Shown one piece after another: positions 35,248 through 44,681 of a stretch of DNA of 60,600 nucleotides. The notes below the pieces were generated by a model. It saw only the letters and a list, made by a program, of their open reading frames with translations. It ran no database searches and had not been told where the DNA came from. Both the position numbers and the translations under genes were made by a program. The DNA comes from Bacteroidota bacterium. GTDB taxonomy: Bacteria > Bacteroidota > Bacteroidia > B-17B0 > Aurantibacillaceae. Numbering within the stretch: position 1 is the first letter of the stretch; the number at the start of each line of letters is the position of its first letter. The stretch covers positions 1 through 60,600 of the forward strand of contig CAUJCR010000005.1 in assembly GCA_963169355.1 (NCBI GenBank), read 5' to 3'.

Positions 35248-36819
35248 TTAAAACGCTTCATCAATATCATTTCTTCTAATGATGTCGCTACTATTAGAGC
35301 CATCTTCTTTCCCCCAATTTTTAGATTGTAATACTTTTACACTATTAGAATCTTGAGATAAAAATTCGTCATTTTGTGGCATACCAGATGAAGAAGAAAG
35401 GTAAACGGAATTATCATCATAATCTAAATCTGTAAACTTAGCATACTGACCAATAAATTTAAGCGGTACATCTACAATCGCACCATGACGGTTTTTAGCA
35501 ATGATAATTTCTGCTTTGTTTTTTGTAGGTTGATTTTGTTCATCAGTCTCAATTCCATAATATTCAGGACGGTAAATAAACATAACCATATCCGCATCCT
35601 GCTCAATAGCACCCGATTCACGTAAGTCGCTTAATTGAGGGCGTTTACTGCCACCTGGGCGGTTTTCAACCTGACGGCTTAATTGCGAAAGGGCAATAAT
35701 TGGAATTTCTAGTTCTTTAGCTAACGATTTTAAACCACGAGATATTTGCGAAATTTCTTGTTCACGATTGCCTTTACTATCTGGCCCGCCACTCATTAAT
35801 TGTAGATAATCAATAATAATTAAAGATACATTTTGTTGTTCTTTTAATCGACGTGCCTTGGCTCTTAGTTCAAAGATAGAAAGCGCAGGTGTATCATCAA
35901 TATATAAAGGCGCTACCGATAATTTTTTAATTCGTTCATTTAATTGTACGAACTCATGATTATCTAAATTTCCTTTTAAAATTTTTCCTTGGTCAATTTC
36001 AGTTTCCGATGCAATTAATCGTTTTACTAATTGTATAGACGACATCTCTAACGAGAAAATAGCAACGGGTTTATTAAATTCAACAGCTGCATTTTTAGCC
36101 ATAGTAACCACAAAGGCTGTTTTACCCATACCAGGACGAGCAGCTAAAATTAGTAAGTCGGATTTTTGCCAGCCACCTGTAATACGGTCTAGTGCTGAGA
36201 ATCCAGAAGGCACGCCAAGCAAACCATCTGTTTGTGCAGAAGCGGTTTCAATTTCATTAATTGCTTGTGCAATTAATGAGGTCATATTCGAATGTTGTTT
36301 TCTAACATTTGAATCTAAAATTTTAAAAATATGTTGAGTGGTAGAATCTAATAATTCAAACACGTCGGTACTTTCTTCATAAGCTGTTTTAATGGTTTCG
36401 GTACTGATGCGGATTAACTCACGTTGAAGATATTTTTGTGCAACTATGCGTGCATGATACTCAATGTTAGCCGACGAAGCAATGCGATTGGTAAGAGATG
36501 CTACATAGAATGAACCCCCAACAATTTCTAATTCTCCAGAACGTTTTAATTCTTGGGTTACTGTTAAAATATCTACTGCTTCAGAGCGATTAAATAAATT
36601 GTAAATAGCTTTAAAAATAATGCCGTTTTGTTCTTTATAAAAACTTTCAGGAGACAATATATCTATTACAGTACTAAGAGCATCTTTTTCTAAGAGCATA
36701 GCACCAAGTACCGCTTCTTCCATATCAACGGCTTGTGGTTGTATCTTTCCACCTTCAATAGTAGTAACTGGAGTATATAATTTTTTTCTGGTTTTATTTT
36801 GGTTCTCGAAATTTTGCAT
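35248..36819 (-). CDS. dnaB: Replicative DNA helicase DnaB
   Basis: 523 residues. N-terminal DnaB domain (AVLGAMLLEKDALSTVIDIL), linker, then the RecA-like C-terminal domain with Walker A ARPGMGKT (about 228-235), Walker B LIIIDYLQLM, GREQE-like loop NREQEISQISRGLK and ALSQLSRQVENRPGG. Unwinds DNA at the replication fork. No intein. A Ser/Asn-rich tail (about 480-523) is longer than in E. coli. It has a long upstream region shared with the histidine kinase gene. Confidence 0.95.
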   Translation of the reverse strand: MQNFENQNKTRKKLYTPVTTIEGGKIQPQAVDMEEAVLGAMLLEKDALSTVIDILSPESFYKEQNGIIFKAIYNLFNRSEAVDILTVTQELKRSGELEIVGGSFYVASLTNRIASSANIEYHARIVAQKYLQRELIRISTETIKTAYEESTDVFELLDSTTQHIFKILDSNVRKQHSNMTSLIAQAINEIETASAQTDGLLGVPSGFSALDRITGGWQKSDLLILAARPGMGKTAFVVTMAKNAAVEFNKPVAIFSLEMSSIQLVKRLIASETEIDQGKILKGNLDNHEFVQLNERIKKLSVAPLYIDDTPALSIFELRAKARRLKEQQNVSLIIIDYLQLMSGGPDSKGNREQEISQISRGLKSLAKELEIPIIALSQLSRQVENRPGGSKRPQLSDLRESGAIEQDADMVMFIYRPEYYGIETDEQNQPTKNKAEIIIAKNRHGAIVDVPLKFIGQYAKFTDLDYDDNSVYLSSSSGMPQNDEFLSQDSNSVKVLQSKNWGKEDGSNSSDIIRRNDIDEAF

Positions 36820-37114
36820 AGTTCAAATAGTGTGAAAGCAAAAATGCTCAATACTTTCTAATAACGGAAGTTACAAAATTTTGAGCGCATTTGCAATTAT
36901 TAAAAAACATGTTTATTGTTTGTTAATATGTATAATTGTTTAGATATAATGCCTTGATTTTCAATTCGGAAAAAATGACCAATTGGTTAAATGTTTTTAT
37001 TCACTTTACTGTGAGTATTGTTAAGAAAGTGCTATTTATTTTATAAACAATTAAAAAGTTAATGTATTGTTATAAAATTATTACAGAATCTTGCCGTATA
37101 TTTACTTTATAGTT
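36820..37114. promoter_or_regulatory. Divergent regulatory region between dnaB and the TPR histidine kinase
   Basis: About 295 bp without a gene. For the rightward gene TATATTTAC (37097-37105) looks like the -7 element. A 10-bp palindrome ACCAATTGGT lies at 36979-36988 and a weak dyad TCAC...GTGA near 37000-37014. No clear -33 elements were found for either gene. Confidence 0.45.
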
Positions 37115-39094
37115 TTGACAATTAAACAAATTACATATATATTCCTTTGCTTTGTGTTTGTATTTGTGTGTGAGAAATCAGTACATGCACAAAACACGGA
37201 TGAGATTCGTTTTTTAGAGTATTTTAACCAACTTAGCTATGCCAAAAAAATAGCCGCCTTTGATTCGTTGCATGGTAATCAGAAGTTAAAGTATTATCCT
37301 GATGTGAAAGCTGAATTAGAAACCATTAAACAAAAGGCACTTGCTGATAATAAACAAGAGATAATAGCTAAGTTACAAAAAATAGATGCAGAGATGCATT
37401 ATCTCAACAAAAACTATACACAAACCATTTCATTACTTACAGATTTATTGGCCCAGCATAGGGTATTTAATTTTAGAGATAGTATCTCGGTTTTATATTT
37501 ATTAAAAAATAGTTATGTAAAAGTGCAGTCATTACATAAGGCTATTGAAATTCATAAAGTGATGGAGGTGCTAAAAAAGCAACATCCAGGAATAAGCGAA
37601 TGGATGTACCATCCAAAACTAAGTGTTATTTATTATAACATGAAATTATTTAAGCAATGCTTAAATCAACAACTACAAGAATACAAAGAAATTAAACATG
37701 ATAAGAATATGGTATTGGGGTATCACAATAACAGAGGCTTGTTTTGGATGAAAGAAGGTACTTACGACAGTGCACTTGCCAGTTATGATTATGCAAGAAA
37801 ATTGTTTTTTGAAATTTATGATAAAAATAAACTGACACCTAATGATAAAGCATTACTGGGATTATTAAACGGGAATACAGGAGTTGTATATATTCAATTG
37901 AAAAAATATGATAAGGCTATTCCGTTAATAAAAAATGACCTTGAGGCTAGTTTGGCTATTAAAGATTATCAAAATACAACTTCTACTCGTATTAGTTTGG
38001 CCGAATGCTTTATTGCAACCAATCAATTATCACTGGCTAAAGCGGAATTGGATAGTGCTGATCGTATCTTAAAGAACAATGATGATGTGGCATCAAAACT
38101 ACAGTTGTTTAAGCAATATGCCTCCTTTTATTCTAAAGTAGGGGAGGCTCCTTTAGCTATACAATATTATAAACGTTATATAAATTTTAAGGATAGTATA
38201 GACAGAGAAGAAATTGTGAAGCAATTAATAGCATCACAAGTTACTAGTCAAATGTTTGAGAAAGAAAAACAAATTGCTGAAAATATTCGTCATTTACAGG
38301 AGAAGAAAAATGAGGTAAGCAGGCAAAAAACAATTCGAAATGCTATTTTATTTTGCGGTATAGTGTTGCTACTTACCAGTATTTTTGTAACCATTCAACT
38401 CCAAAAATTAAAAGCTAGAAATGCATTATTGAATATTAAAAACAAACGCATTGAAACTAGAAATGAGATAATAAATAAAGCTTTAAACGAAAAAGATTTA
38501 TTAATAAAAGAAGTACACCACCGTGTTAAAAATAATCTTCAAATTATTTCCAGTCTTTTAAAACTTCAAGCAGCGAAATCAATAAATACCGAAATTAAAA
38601 CCGCATTAACCGAGGCTGAAGATAGAATTAACTCGATGGCCTTACTTCATCAGTTGTTGTACCGTAAGAATGATATGACCACTTTAAATTTAAAGGATTA
38701 TCTATCAGGTTTATTACAACAAGTGTCATTAGGCTTTGCATCCTCATCTAAACATATAATGATAAAAACAAACTTAATAGAGTTAGATTTAGATTTGGAT
38801 ACAGCAATTCCTTTAGGATTAATTACAAATGAACTACTATCTAATGCGTATAAACACGCATTTACCCAACAAAGCGAAGGTGAAATTAAAGTTGAACTCA
38901 CTAAAATACTAAAAAATACATATTGCCTTAAGGTTTCTGATAATGGCATGGGATTACCAAGTAATATAGAAGCAGAAAAAAGCGATTCTTTAGGGTTAGA
39001 AATTGTAAGTATTTTAAGTGATCAGATAAACGCCGAATTAAAAATGTATAATCAAAATGGGGCGCATTTCGAGATTGTTTTTAAAGCAAGTTAA
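37115..39094 (+). CDS. TPR-containing sensor histidine kinase, HisKA_2 (HWE-like) family
   Basis: 659 residues. Signal peptide (ITYIFLCFVFVFV, ending SVHAQ), periplasmic TPR domain (about 25-400), one membrane segment (AILFCGIVLLLTSIFVTI), coiled coil, then the HisKA_2 phospho-acceptor motif EVHHRVKNNLQIISSLLKLQ (His near 467) and a HATPase domain (LGLITNELLSNAYKHAF, DNGMGLP). No ATG precedes the signal peptide. TTG at 37115 is preferred because the better TTG at 37091 would lie upstream of the predicted -7 element (37097-37105); both are possible. No response regulator is adjacent. Confidence 0.82.
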   Translation: MTIKQITYIFLCFVFVFVCEKSVHAQNTDEIRFLEYFNQLSYAKKIAAFDSLHGNQKLKYYPDVKAELETIKQKALADNKQEIIAKLQKIDAEMHYLNKNYTQTISLLTDLLAQHRVFNFRDSISVLYLLKNSYVKVQSLHKAIEIHKVMEVLKKQHPGISEWMYHPKLSVIYYNMKLFKQCLNQQLQEYKEIKHDKNMVLGYHNNRGLFWMKEGTYDSALASYDYARKLFFEIYDKNKLTPNDKALLGLLNGNTGVVYIQLKKYDKAIPLIKNDLEASLAIKDYQNTTSTRISLAECFIATNQLSLAKAELDSADRILKNNDDVASKLQLFKQYASFYSKVGEAPLAIQYYKRYINFKDSIDREEIVKQLIASQVTSQMFEKEKQIAENIRHLQEKKNEVSRQKTIRNAILFCGIVLLLTSIFVTIQLQKLKARNALLNIKNKRIETRNEIINKALNEKDLLIKEVHHRVKNNLQIISSLLKLQAAKSINTEIKTALTEAEDRINSMALLHQLLYRKNDMTTLNLKDYLSGLLQQVSLGFASSSKHIMIKTNLIELDLDLDTAIPLGLITNELLSNAYKHAFTQQSEGEIKVELTKILKNTYCLKVSDNGMGLPSNIEAEKSDSLGLEIVSILSDQINAELKMYNQNGAHFEIVFKAS

Positions 39095-39970
39095 TTATAC
39101 TTTTCGTTTATGCTTCCAGCGCCTGTGACTCCACAACCATATTTCGGGTTGCGCTATGATGTCTTTTTCTAACCGCTTAGTGTGTAATTCCGAAATTTCG
39201 CCCTCCTTTGTATTCTTTGGATCTGCTACTAAGTATTCGCAATCTATTTCATAAAAGCCACGCTTTACACGTTTTACAGAGACATATATAACGGGAAAAT
39301 TAAGTTTTTGAGCAATTTTTTCGGTTCCCCAAAAAACAGGAGTGTCTTGATTTAAAAAAGTGGTCCAATAAGCTCCCTCTGGTGAAGGTGTTTGGTCGGC
39401 AATAAAAGCGGTTGCATTTACTTCGTTTCTGTTTTTAATCATTTCTCGCATGGTATCTTTCATGGCATAAAGTTTAGTGCCAAAGCGAGTTCGTAGCTGA
39501 TACATTAAATTATCAAAGTGTTTATTAGTAAGTGGATGATAAATGACATATAGTTGTTGTTTGTTTAATAAACTAAAAGTATTACCTGCCCATTCCCAAT
39601 TGCCATAATGGCCAAGGACTAAAATGCATGATTTTTTTTGATGGTTTAATTCATCGAATAGTCGAATAGCGTTATCCGTTAGGCTACACCTTTTTATAGC
39701 ATCTTCTTTTGATATAGTTAATGTTTTAAGAGTTTCTAAAAATAAATCGCACAAATAGTGATAGAATTTTTTTTCAATAAGTTTAAGTTCTTGATGGCTT
39801 TTATTTGGAAAAGAATTTTTTAAGTTTTCATATACAACTTTCTTTCTGTAACCTATTACTCTATACAATATAAAGTAAATAGCATCCGAAAAAAGATAAA
39901 ATAATGGGAATGGCAATAAAGCTATTAAGTATAAAAAAGGGAGAATTAAATAATATACGATGGCTGACAT
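39095..39970 (-). CDS. Lysophospholipid/lipid A acyltransferase, LpxL/HtrB-like
   Basis: 291 residues. An N-terminal membrane segment (VYYLILPFLYLIALLPFPLFYLF), then the HX4E acyltransferase motif in GHYGNWEW (about residue 120), a later ADQTPSPEGAYW and a conserved WSHRRWKHKRK end. This is the lauroyl/myristoyl acyltransferase family that adds the secondary acyl chains to lipid A. In Bacteroidota the acyl chain cannot be predicted. Its stop adjoins the stop of the histidine kinase (39094/39095). Confidence 0.88.
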   Translation of the reverse strand: MSAIVYYLILPFLYLIALLPFPLFYLFSDAIYFILYRVIGYRKKVVYENLKNSFPNKSHQELKLIEKKFYHYLCDLFLETLKTLTISKEDAIKRCSLTDNAIRLFDELNHQKKSCILVLGHYGNWEWAGNTFSLLNKQQLYVIYHPLTNKHFDNLMYQLRTRFGTKLYAMKDTMREMIKNRNEVNATAFIADQTPSPEGAYWTTFLNQDTPVFWGTEKIAQKLNFPVIYVSVKRVKRGFYEIDCEYLVADPKNTKEGEISELHTKRLEKDIIAQPEIWLWSHRRWKHKRKV

Positions 39971-40077
39971 AGGCTAAAATTACAGATATTATAACGATTT
40001 AATATCATTTTTTGGTAAAAATAATCGCTTTTCATTTCTTTTTTCTATCTTTATAAATTGAAATGATTAAATAAATT

Positions 40078-41688
40078 ATGAAGAAACTATTTACATCTAT
40101 TGTTTTGTTTTCAGCAATTTCAGTATCTTATGCTTTAGATGCTGGCGATCAGGTAAAAATGGTATTAGCAAAGCAAAAGTTATATGCTGGGCAATATATT
40201 GGGGCATTAAATATTTATAAAGAGGTATTACAAAAAAACCCTGAAGACGCTTCTGTGTTACATTATGTGGGATATTGTAATTATGAACTAAAGAAATATG
40301 ATGTAGCACTAGAACATTTGAAAAAAGCAGTAGCAACTAACAAAAATGTTTTACCCGAAACGCACTTAGTTTTAGGTAAAATTTATTTAGCTGATGCCAA
40401 TATTGATGAAGCCTTATCTGAGTTTAATATTTATAAATCGGCTGCAAAACCTAAAGATGCGGTATTTGAAGACGTAGATGTTTATATTGCTCACTGCACA
40501 AATGCTAAAGCAATGATGGCCTCGCCAATAGATGTAGTAATTACAAATTTAGGAGAGGCAATTAACTCGAAATACGACGACCAAACACCATGTATTTCGG
40601 CTGATGGGAAAAAATTAGTATTTAATTCACGCCGTCCTAGTTCAACAGATGCACCTAAAGATGTAGAGGGTGATGGTAAATATTTTCAAGATATTTATAT
40701 TTCTAATTGGGATACGATTCATAAGAAATGGCAATCTGCTGATGAAGTGCCTGGTAATATCAATACAGATGCACACGATGCTTGTACCAGCATATCGCCA
40801 GATGGGAAACAAATTTTTATTTATAAAAATGACGTAAATGACAATCAATCTCGTGGTGGAGATATTTTTGTTTCAAAAGTAATTAGCAATAAATGGAAAA
40901 CACCAGAACCATTGGGTAAACCTATCAATACATCGTATTGGGAAGGTGGAGGATGTATTTCGCCAGATGGAAAAACTTTTATATTTATTAGCGAGCGCAA
41001 AGGTGGTTATGGACGTGCAGATATATGGTCAGTAAAGCGTATAAGTAAAACAGAGTGGGGTAAACCTGAAAATTTAGGACCAGAGATTAATTCTGAATTT
41101 GATGAAGTGGGTGTGTTTCTTGCGCCAGATGGAAAAACCTTATTCTTTTCTTCTAATGGCAAGGGTTCTATGGGCTCTTATGATATTTTTAAAACTACGT
41201 TAGAAAATGGTAAATGGACAAAGCCAGTGAATGTAGGTTACCCAATTAATTCGGTATATAATGATGGCCCATTAGTAATAAGTGCTGATGCTCAAACAGC
41301 TTATTTTGCGAGTGATAGAAAAGGAGGATTAGGTGGAAGCGATATTTATAAAGCTGATTTAAGTAATTATGGAATTTTACAAAAAGACGGTAAGAAAAAA
41401 GTAAAATCAGATTTAAGTATTTTAAAAGGTATCATTAGAGATGGTTTTGAAGGAGTAGGGGTGTCTGCTGTAGATGTACAAATTGTAGATGCTAGTGGTG
41501 CGCTAATTGCAAGTACTGTTACTAATGATAATGGGGAATATTTTATCACATTAAAAGGCGATCAAACTTATACAATCAAAGCCATTAAAAAAGGATATAG
41601 TGCAGCTGAAGAAAAGGTGGAACTTAAAATTGGAAAAGACGAAACATTTAGTCTTGAAAAACAATTAATGATTAATAAAGAAAAGTAA
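40078..41688 (+). CDS. TPR and PD40 beta-propeller protein with C-terminal carboxypeptidase-regulatory domain
   Basis: 536 residues. Signal peptide (ending SYALDA), TPR region (about 25-150), five or more WD40-like PD40 repeats (SADGKKLVFNSRRP, SPDGKTFIFISERKGGYGRADIW, APDGKTLFFSSNGKGSMGSYDIF, SADAQTAYFASDRKGGLGGSDIY), then a CarboxypepD_reg-like domain (about 455-530). The layout resembles PorE of the type IX secretion system but without the OmpA domain PorE has at its C-terminus. A related periplasmic scaffold role is possible. Ends in a bidirectional terminator. Confidence 0.8.
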   Translation: MKKLFTSIVLFSAISVSYALDAGDQVKMVLAKQKLYAGQYIGALNIYKEVLQKNPEDASVLHYVGYCNYELKKYDVALEHLKKAVATNKNVLPETHLVLGKIYLADANIDEALSEFNIYKSAAKPKDAVFEDVDVYIAHCTNAKAMMASPIDVVITNLGEAINSKYDDQTPCISADGKKLVFNSRRPSSTDAPKDVEGDGKYFQDIYISNWDTIHKKWQSADEVPGNINTDAHDACTSISPDGKQIFIYKNDVNDNQSRGGDIFVSKVISNKWKTPEPLGKPINTSYWEGGGCISPDGKTFIFISERKGGYGRADIWSVKRISKTEWGKPENLGPEINSEFDEVGVFLAPDGKTLFFSSNGKGSMGSYDIFKTTLENGKWTKPVNVGYPINSVYNDGPLVISADAQTAYFASDRKGGLGGSDIYKADLSNYGILQKDGKKKVKSDLSILKGIIRDGFEGVGVSAVDVQIVDASGALIASTVTNDNGEYFITLKGDQTYTIKAIKKGYSAAEEKVELKIGKDETFSLEKQLMINKEK

Positions 41689-41704
41689 GCTTTAGCTTAC
41701 TTTT
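41681..41704. terminator. Bidirectional terminator built from two stop codons
   Basis: Arms AAAAGTAAGC (41681-41690) and GCTTACTTTT (41695-41704), loop TTTA. The stop codon of the PD40 gene (41686-41688) and that of queD (41697-41699) lie inside the two arms. Confidence 0.75.
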
Positions 41705-42167
41705 CGTTTTTATTATCTTCGGCAAACCACTCTGCATAAGAAGTCGGTGTTTCTTCTAGTTTTATGTTATTGATAGTAATGCCTTGTGGTATGAGGTGTT
41801 CGATGCGTTTTAAAATGTCTGTCAATAAATTTTCGCAGCTAGGTTGATAGTTTACATAATTTATTTTCTCAAAAGTATTTGAAAATTCTTTTAACGAAGC
41901 GTGTGGGGAATTAGCATTAAGTACTAATGAGTGGTCAAAAAAATCAACCACATTTTCTTTTACAATTTTTTTTAAATCCGTAAAATCTATCACCATTCCA
42001 TTTTTTGGATGATGAGCATCTGAAATCGCTTTTCCTTTTAGAGTAATGCTTAATACATAAGTGTGTCCGTGTATATTTTTACACGGGCCATCGTAGCCAT
42101 ATAAGGCATGAGCCATGTCGAATGTAAATATTTTTGTAACACGTATAAATGGAGGATTTGAACTCAT
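41697..42167 (-). CDS. queD: 6-carboxytetrahydropterin synthase QueD
   Basis: 156 residues. QueD/6-pyruvoyl-tetrahydropterin-synthase fold with zinc ligands in FDMAHALYGYDG and IHGHTYVLSITLKG, and the catalytic HSLVLN / PTSYAEWF elements. The cysteine in GPCKNIHGHTY fits the catalytic residue position. It makes 6-carboxy-tetrahydropterin from dihydroneopterin triphosphate for QueE. Last gene of the unit kynA-U32-ferredoxin-queD, with an 8-bp gap to the ferredoxin gene. Confidence 0.88.
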   Translation of the reverse strand: MSSNPPFIRVTKIFTFDMAHALYGYDGPCKNIHGHTYVLSITLKGKAISDAHHPKNGMVIDFTDLKKIVKENVVDFFDHSLVLNANSPHASLKEFSNTFEKINYVNYQPSCENLLTDILKRIEHLIPQGITINNIKLEETPTSYAEWFAEDNKNEK

Positions 42168-42175
42168 GATATTGC

Positions 42176-42403
42176 TTATATTTTTTGAACTTTAATAATA
42201 TTTACGGGACAATTCTTAGCTGCTAATAAATTATCTTCTAATTCATGGTCATTAACAATTACCGCAAAAAAACCTTTTTTTTCAACTCCACCTATTAAGG
42301 TACACCGCCCATCTTTTTTTGAAATTCGCCACCGATAGTCAGCTACTTCTACGCAAGCGTTACACCCAATACATTTTTCTCTTTGCTGAATTATTCGAAT
42401 CAT
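42176..42403 (-). CDS. Small ferredoxin with one 4Fe-4S cluster
   Basis: 75 residues. Cysteines C11-x2-C14-x2-C17 and C65-P66 ligate a single [4Fe-4S] cluster; C34 is extra. Clear electron carrier. It lies 7 bp after the U32 gene and 8 bp before queD, so it may donate electrons to the U32 protein (which has an iron-sulfur cluster in its family) or to QueE in trans. The partner is an inference. Confidence 0.85.
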   Translation of the reverse strand: MIRIIQQREKCIGCNACVEVADYRWRISKKDGRCTLIGGVEKKGFFAVIVNDHELEDNLLAAKNCPVNIIKVQKI

Positions 42404-42410
42404 GAATGTA

Positions 42411-43646
42411 TTATTTCTCAGGAACCAACTTATATAATTTATCAGATGGTCTTATTTTTTCATTAAGCGCTAATGTAAACACATCTCCTTTTTCTGCTTT
42501 TTGGGCTGGCTTTCCATCTACTCTCAATTCATCAATAATAACTTGCAAGTAACCAGTTGTTGGGCCTGTAACAATTACTTCATCGCCTACAGATAAAGTA
42601 TGCGATTCGCATTTAAACTCTCCAACGTGTGCTTGTTCAAAATATTTTAAGCCCTTAGCAATATATATTTTTCGTTTAGATGATTTAGAGCCATTTTCAT
42701 CGCACCATTCACCCATTTTTCTACCAAGATAGTAGCCATCCCAAAAACCTCTATTAAAAACAGTTGATAGTCGCTCTTTCCAATTAGCTATTTTTTCGGG
42801 AGTGTAGTTGTTATTTAAATAGGCTTCTATGGCTTCGTTATAACATTGAACAACGGTATATACATAATCTACCGAACGACCACGTCCTTCAATTTTAAGT
42901 ACACTAACACCTGCGTCTAGTATTTTATCTAAAAAATCGATAGTGCATAAATCTTTAGCAGACATAATAAATTCATTATCTACCTCAAATTCATTTCCTT
43001 CATCATCGGTTACTACATAGCTTCTTCTACAATTTTGAATACATGCTCCTCTATTTGCCGAAGCGTAATTAGTATGTAAACTCATATAACATTTACCAGA
43101 TACTGCCATACATAAAGCCCCGTGAGCAAAAATTTCGAGTTCTACTAATTTGCCCGAAGGTCCTGTAATTTCGCGGCGTTTTATTTCTCGGGCAATATCG
43201 GCTACTTGCTTTAGGGTTAGTTCACGAGCTAAGACCACTACATCGGCAAAATTAGCATAGAATTCGATGGTGTCAATATTCGATACATTTGCTTGAGTAG
43301 AAATATGAATTTCCATCCCAATTTTTTTAGCATAATTCATGACAGCGTGGTCGGCAGCAATGATAGCTGTAATGCCATTTTCTTTAGCAGCATTTACAAT
43401 GGATTTCATTAAAGAAATATCATGGTCGTAAAGGATAGTATTTAATGTTAAATACGTTTTTACATGATGTTCTTTACCAATCTCAGCAATGCGTTTTAAA
43501 TCATCTAAAGTAAAATTATTACTTGAGCGAGCACGCATGTTTAACTGCTCAACACCAAAGTAAACCGAATTACATCCTGCTTTGATGGCTGCCATTAGAG
43601 ATTCATAAGAACCTGCAGGCGCCATTAATTCAATCGTACGATTCAT
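42411..43646 (-). CDS. trhP: U32-family protein, probable tRNA 5-hydroxyuridine synthase TrhP
   Basis: 411 residues. Peptidase U32 signature: MAPAGSYESLMAAIKAGCNSVYFG at the start, IHISTQ-type ANVSN region, and the iron-sulfur cysteines in GACIQNCRRSY and SAKDLC, with GYYLGRKMGEW near the end. In E. coli the YegQ/TrhP member makes 5-hydroxyuridine at tRNA position 34 with prephenate as donor. The other U32 members (RlhA for 23S C2501, UbiU/V) differ in length and motif, so TrhP is the best but not the only fit. It lies 9 bp after kynA and 7 bp before the ferredoxin gene. Confidence 0.82.
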   Translation of the reverse strand: MNRTIELMAPAGSYESLMAAIKAGCNSVYFGVEQLNMRARSSNNFTLDDLKRIAEIGKEHHVKTYLTLNTILYDHDISLMKSIVNAAKENGITAIIAADHAVMNYAKKIGMEIHISTQANVSNIDTIEFYANFADVVVLARELTLKQVADIAREIKRREITGPSGKLVELEIFAHGALCMAVSGKCYMSLHTNYASANRGACIQNCRRSYVVTDDEGNEFEVDNEFIMSAKDLCTIDFLDKILDAGVSVLKIEGRGRSVDYVYTVVQCYNEAIEAYLNNNYTPEKIANWKERLSTVFNRGFWDGYYLGRKMGEWCDENGSKSSKRKIYIAKGLKYFEQAHVGEFKCESHTLSVGDEVIVTGPTTGYLQVIIDELRVDGKPAQKAEKGDVFTLALNEKIRPSDKLYKLVPEK

Positions 43647-43655
43647 AATTTGTGT

Positions 43656-44570
43656 CTAAACATTCTCACCCCAAGTATCTAGTTCTTCTTTCGACCATAA
43701 GTCGGGGAAGAAAATACGGCGTTGGTATTTTGGTAACATATATTTACGCCAATCGCTTCCACCTGTTGCTTCGCCTTTTCCTAAGTATTTTTCAGCAGCG
43801 TGATAGTGAGCCATTACCCATGAAATATTTACAGTATAATCGTAATGACGCATGGCTTTAATTAAGCTCTCATCTTTTCTAACACTTTCAGGTAATTGCT
43901 TAAACTTTGTCCACATGTTGCTGGTATTGTATTTTTCCATTTTAATTAAAAACTCAGCCTTATAGCGTTTTTCGAAAAGTTGTAATAAAGTATTTTTCTT
44001 ACCTGTTTTATAATCTTTACCAGCTGCTTGCCAATATAAATGGTCGTAAGCATGCTCGTAAGGTGTATTTCTATCAATCGTAGCTCTAAATCGGTTATCA
44101 ATTAAATTGATAAGTTCAGTAGATGCAAATTCAATTAAGCGATATTGAGCACTTTGAAAACCACTGGCAGGTGTAAGTGTGTTTCTAAATTTCATGTATT
44201 GTTCTTTTTCCATTCCGTCTCCCATAATGGTAAAAGATGACGACAACATATCAAAATAACGGCTGATGCGGTATAATTTCTCAGTGAAAAATTCGGTGCT
44301 TACATCCTCTCTATCACTTACTTGATTAATTTCCCAAAGTATCATCTTAAAAATTAACTCATTAATTTGATGATACATAATGAAAACCATTTCATCTGGT
44401 TGGTTGGTACGCTGAATTTGTAAACTTAATAAAGCATCTGGTAAAATATAATCCCAATAAGTAATAGGATTTGCCCATACTAAACCTTCTAAATGCACAT
44501 CAGGGTTCTGATCAATGCTTTTGTATTTTTCTTCAATACGTGAAACGATTTCTTTTTGTACGTCTGTCAT
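43656..44570 (-). CDS. kynA: Tryptophan 2,3-dioxygenase
   Basis: 304 residues, all helical, with the TDO pattern: DALLSLQIQ, YHQINELIFKMILWEINQ (distal His), ASGFQSAQYRLIEFAS, and the proximal heme His in NISWVMAHYHAAEKYLG. Opens the indole ring of tryptophan with O2 to N-formylkynurenine, the first step of the kynurenine route. Next to homogentisate dioxygenase (111 bp upstream), so two aromatic amino acid catabolic dioxygenases are adjacent. It heads the unit kynA-U32-ferredoxin-queD. Confidence 0.93.
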   Translation of the reverse strand: MTDVQKEIVSRIEEKYKSIDQNPDVHLEGLVWANPITYWDYILPDALLSLQIQRTNQPDEMVFIMYHQINELIFKMILWEINQVSDREDVSTEFFTEKLYRISRYFDMLSSSFTIMGDGMEKEQYMKFRNTLTPASGFQSAQYRLIEFASTELINLIDNRFRATIDRNTPYEHAYDHLYWQAAGKDYKTGKKNTLLQLFEKRYKAEFLIKMEKYNTSNMWTKFKQLPESVRKDESLIKAMRHYDYTVNISWVMAHYHAAEKYLGKGEATGGSDWRKYMLPKYQRRIFFPDLWSKEELDTWGENV

Positions 44571-44681
44571 AACTATTTTTTTAAGGTTAAATATATTTTA
44601 ATTTAATGAATACGAACTAAACTATTAAGTAATGTCAAAGTTAGCTAATATTAAGTAGTGTTCACATTATTTTAGGATAAT

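Noticed and set aside
36979..36988. Palindrome ACCAATTGGT in the dnaB upstream region
   Set aside because: Short, single copy, and expected by chance in AT-rich DNA; no link to a regulator.
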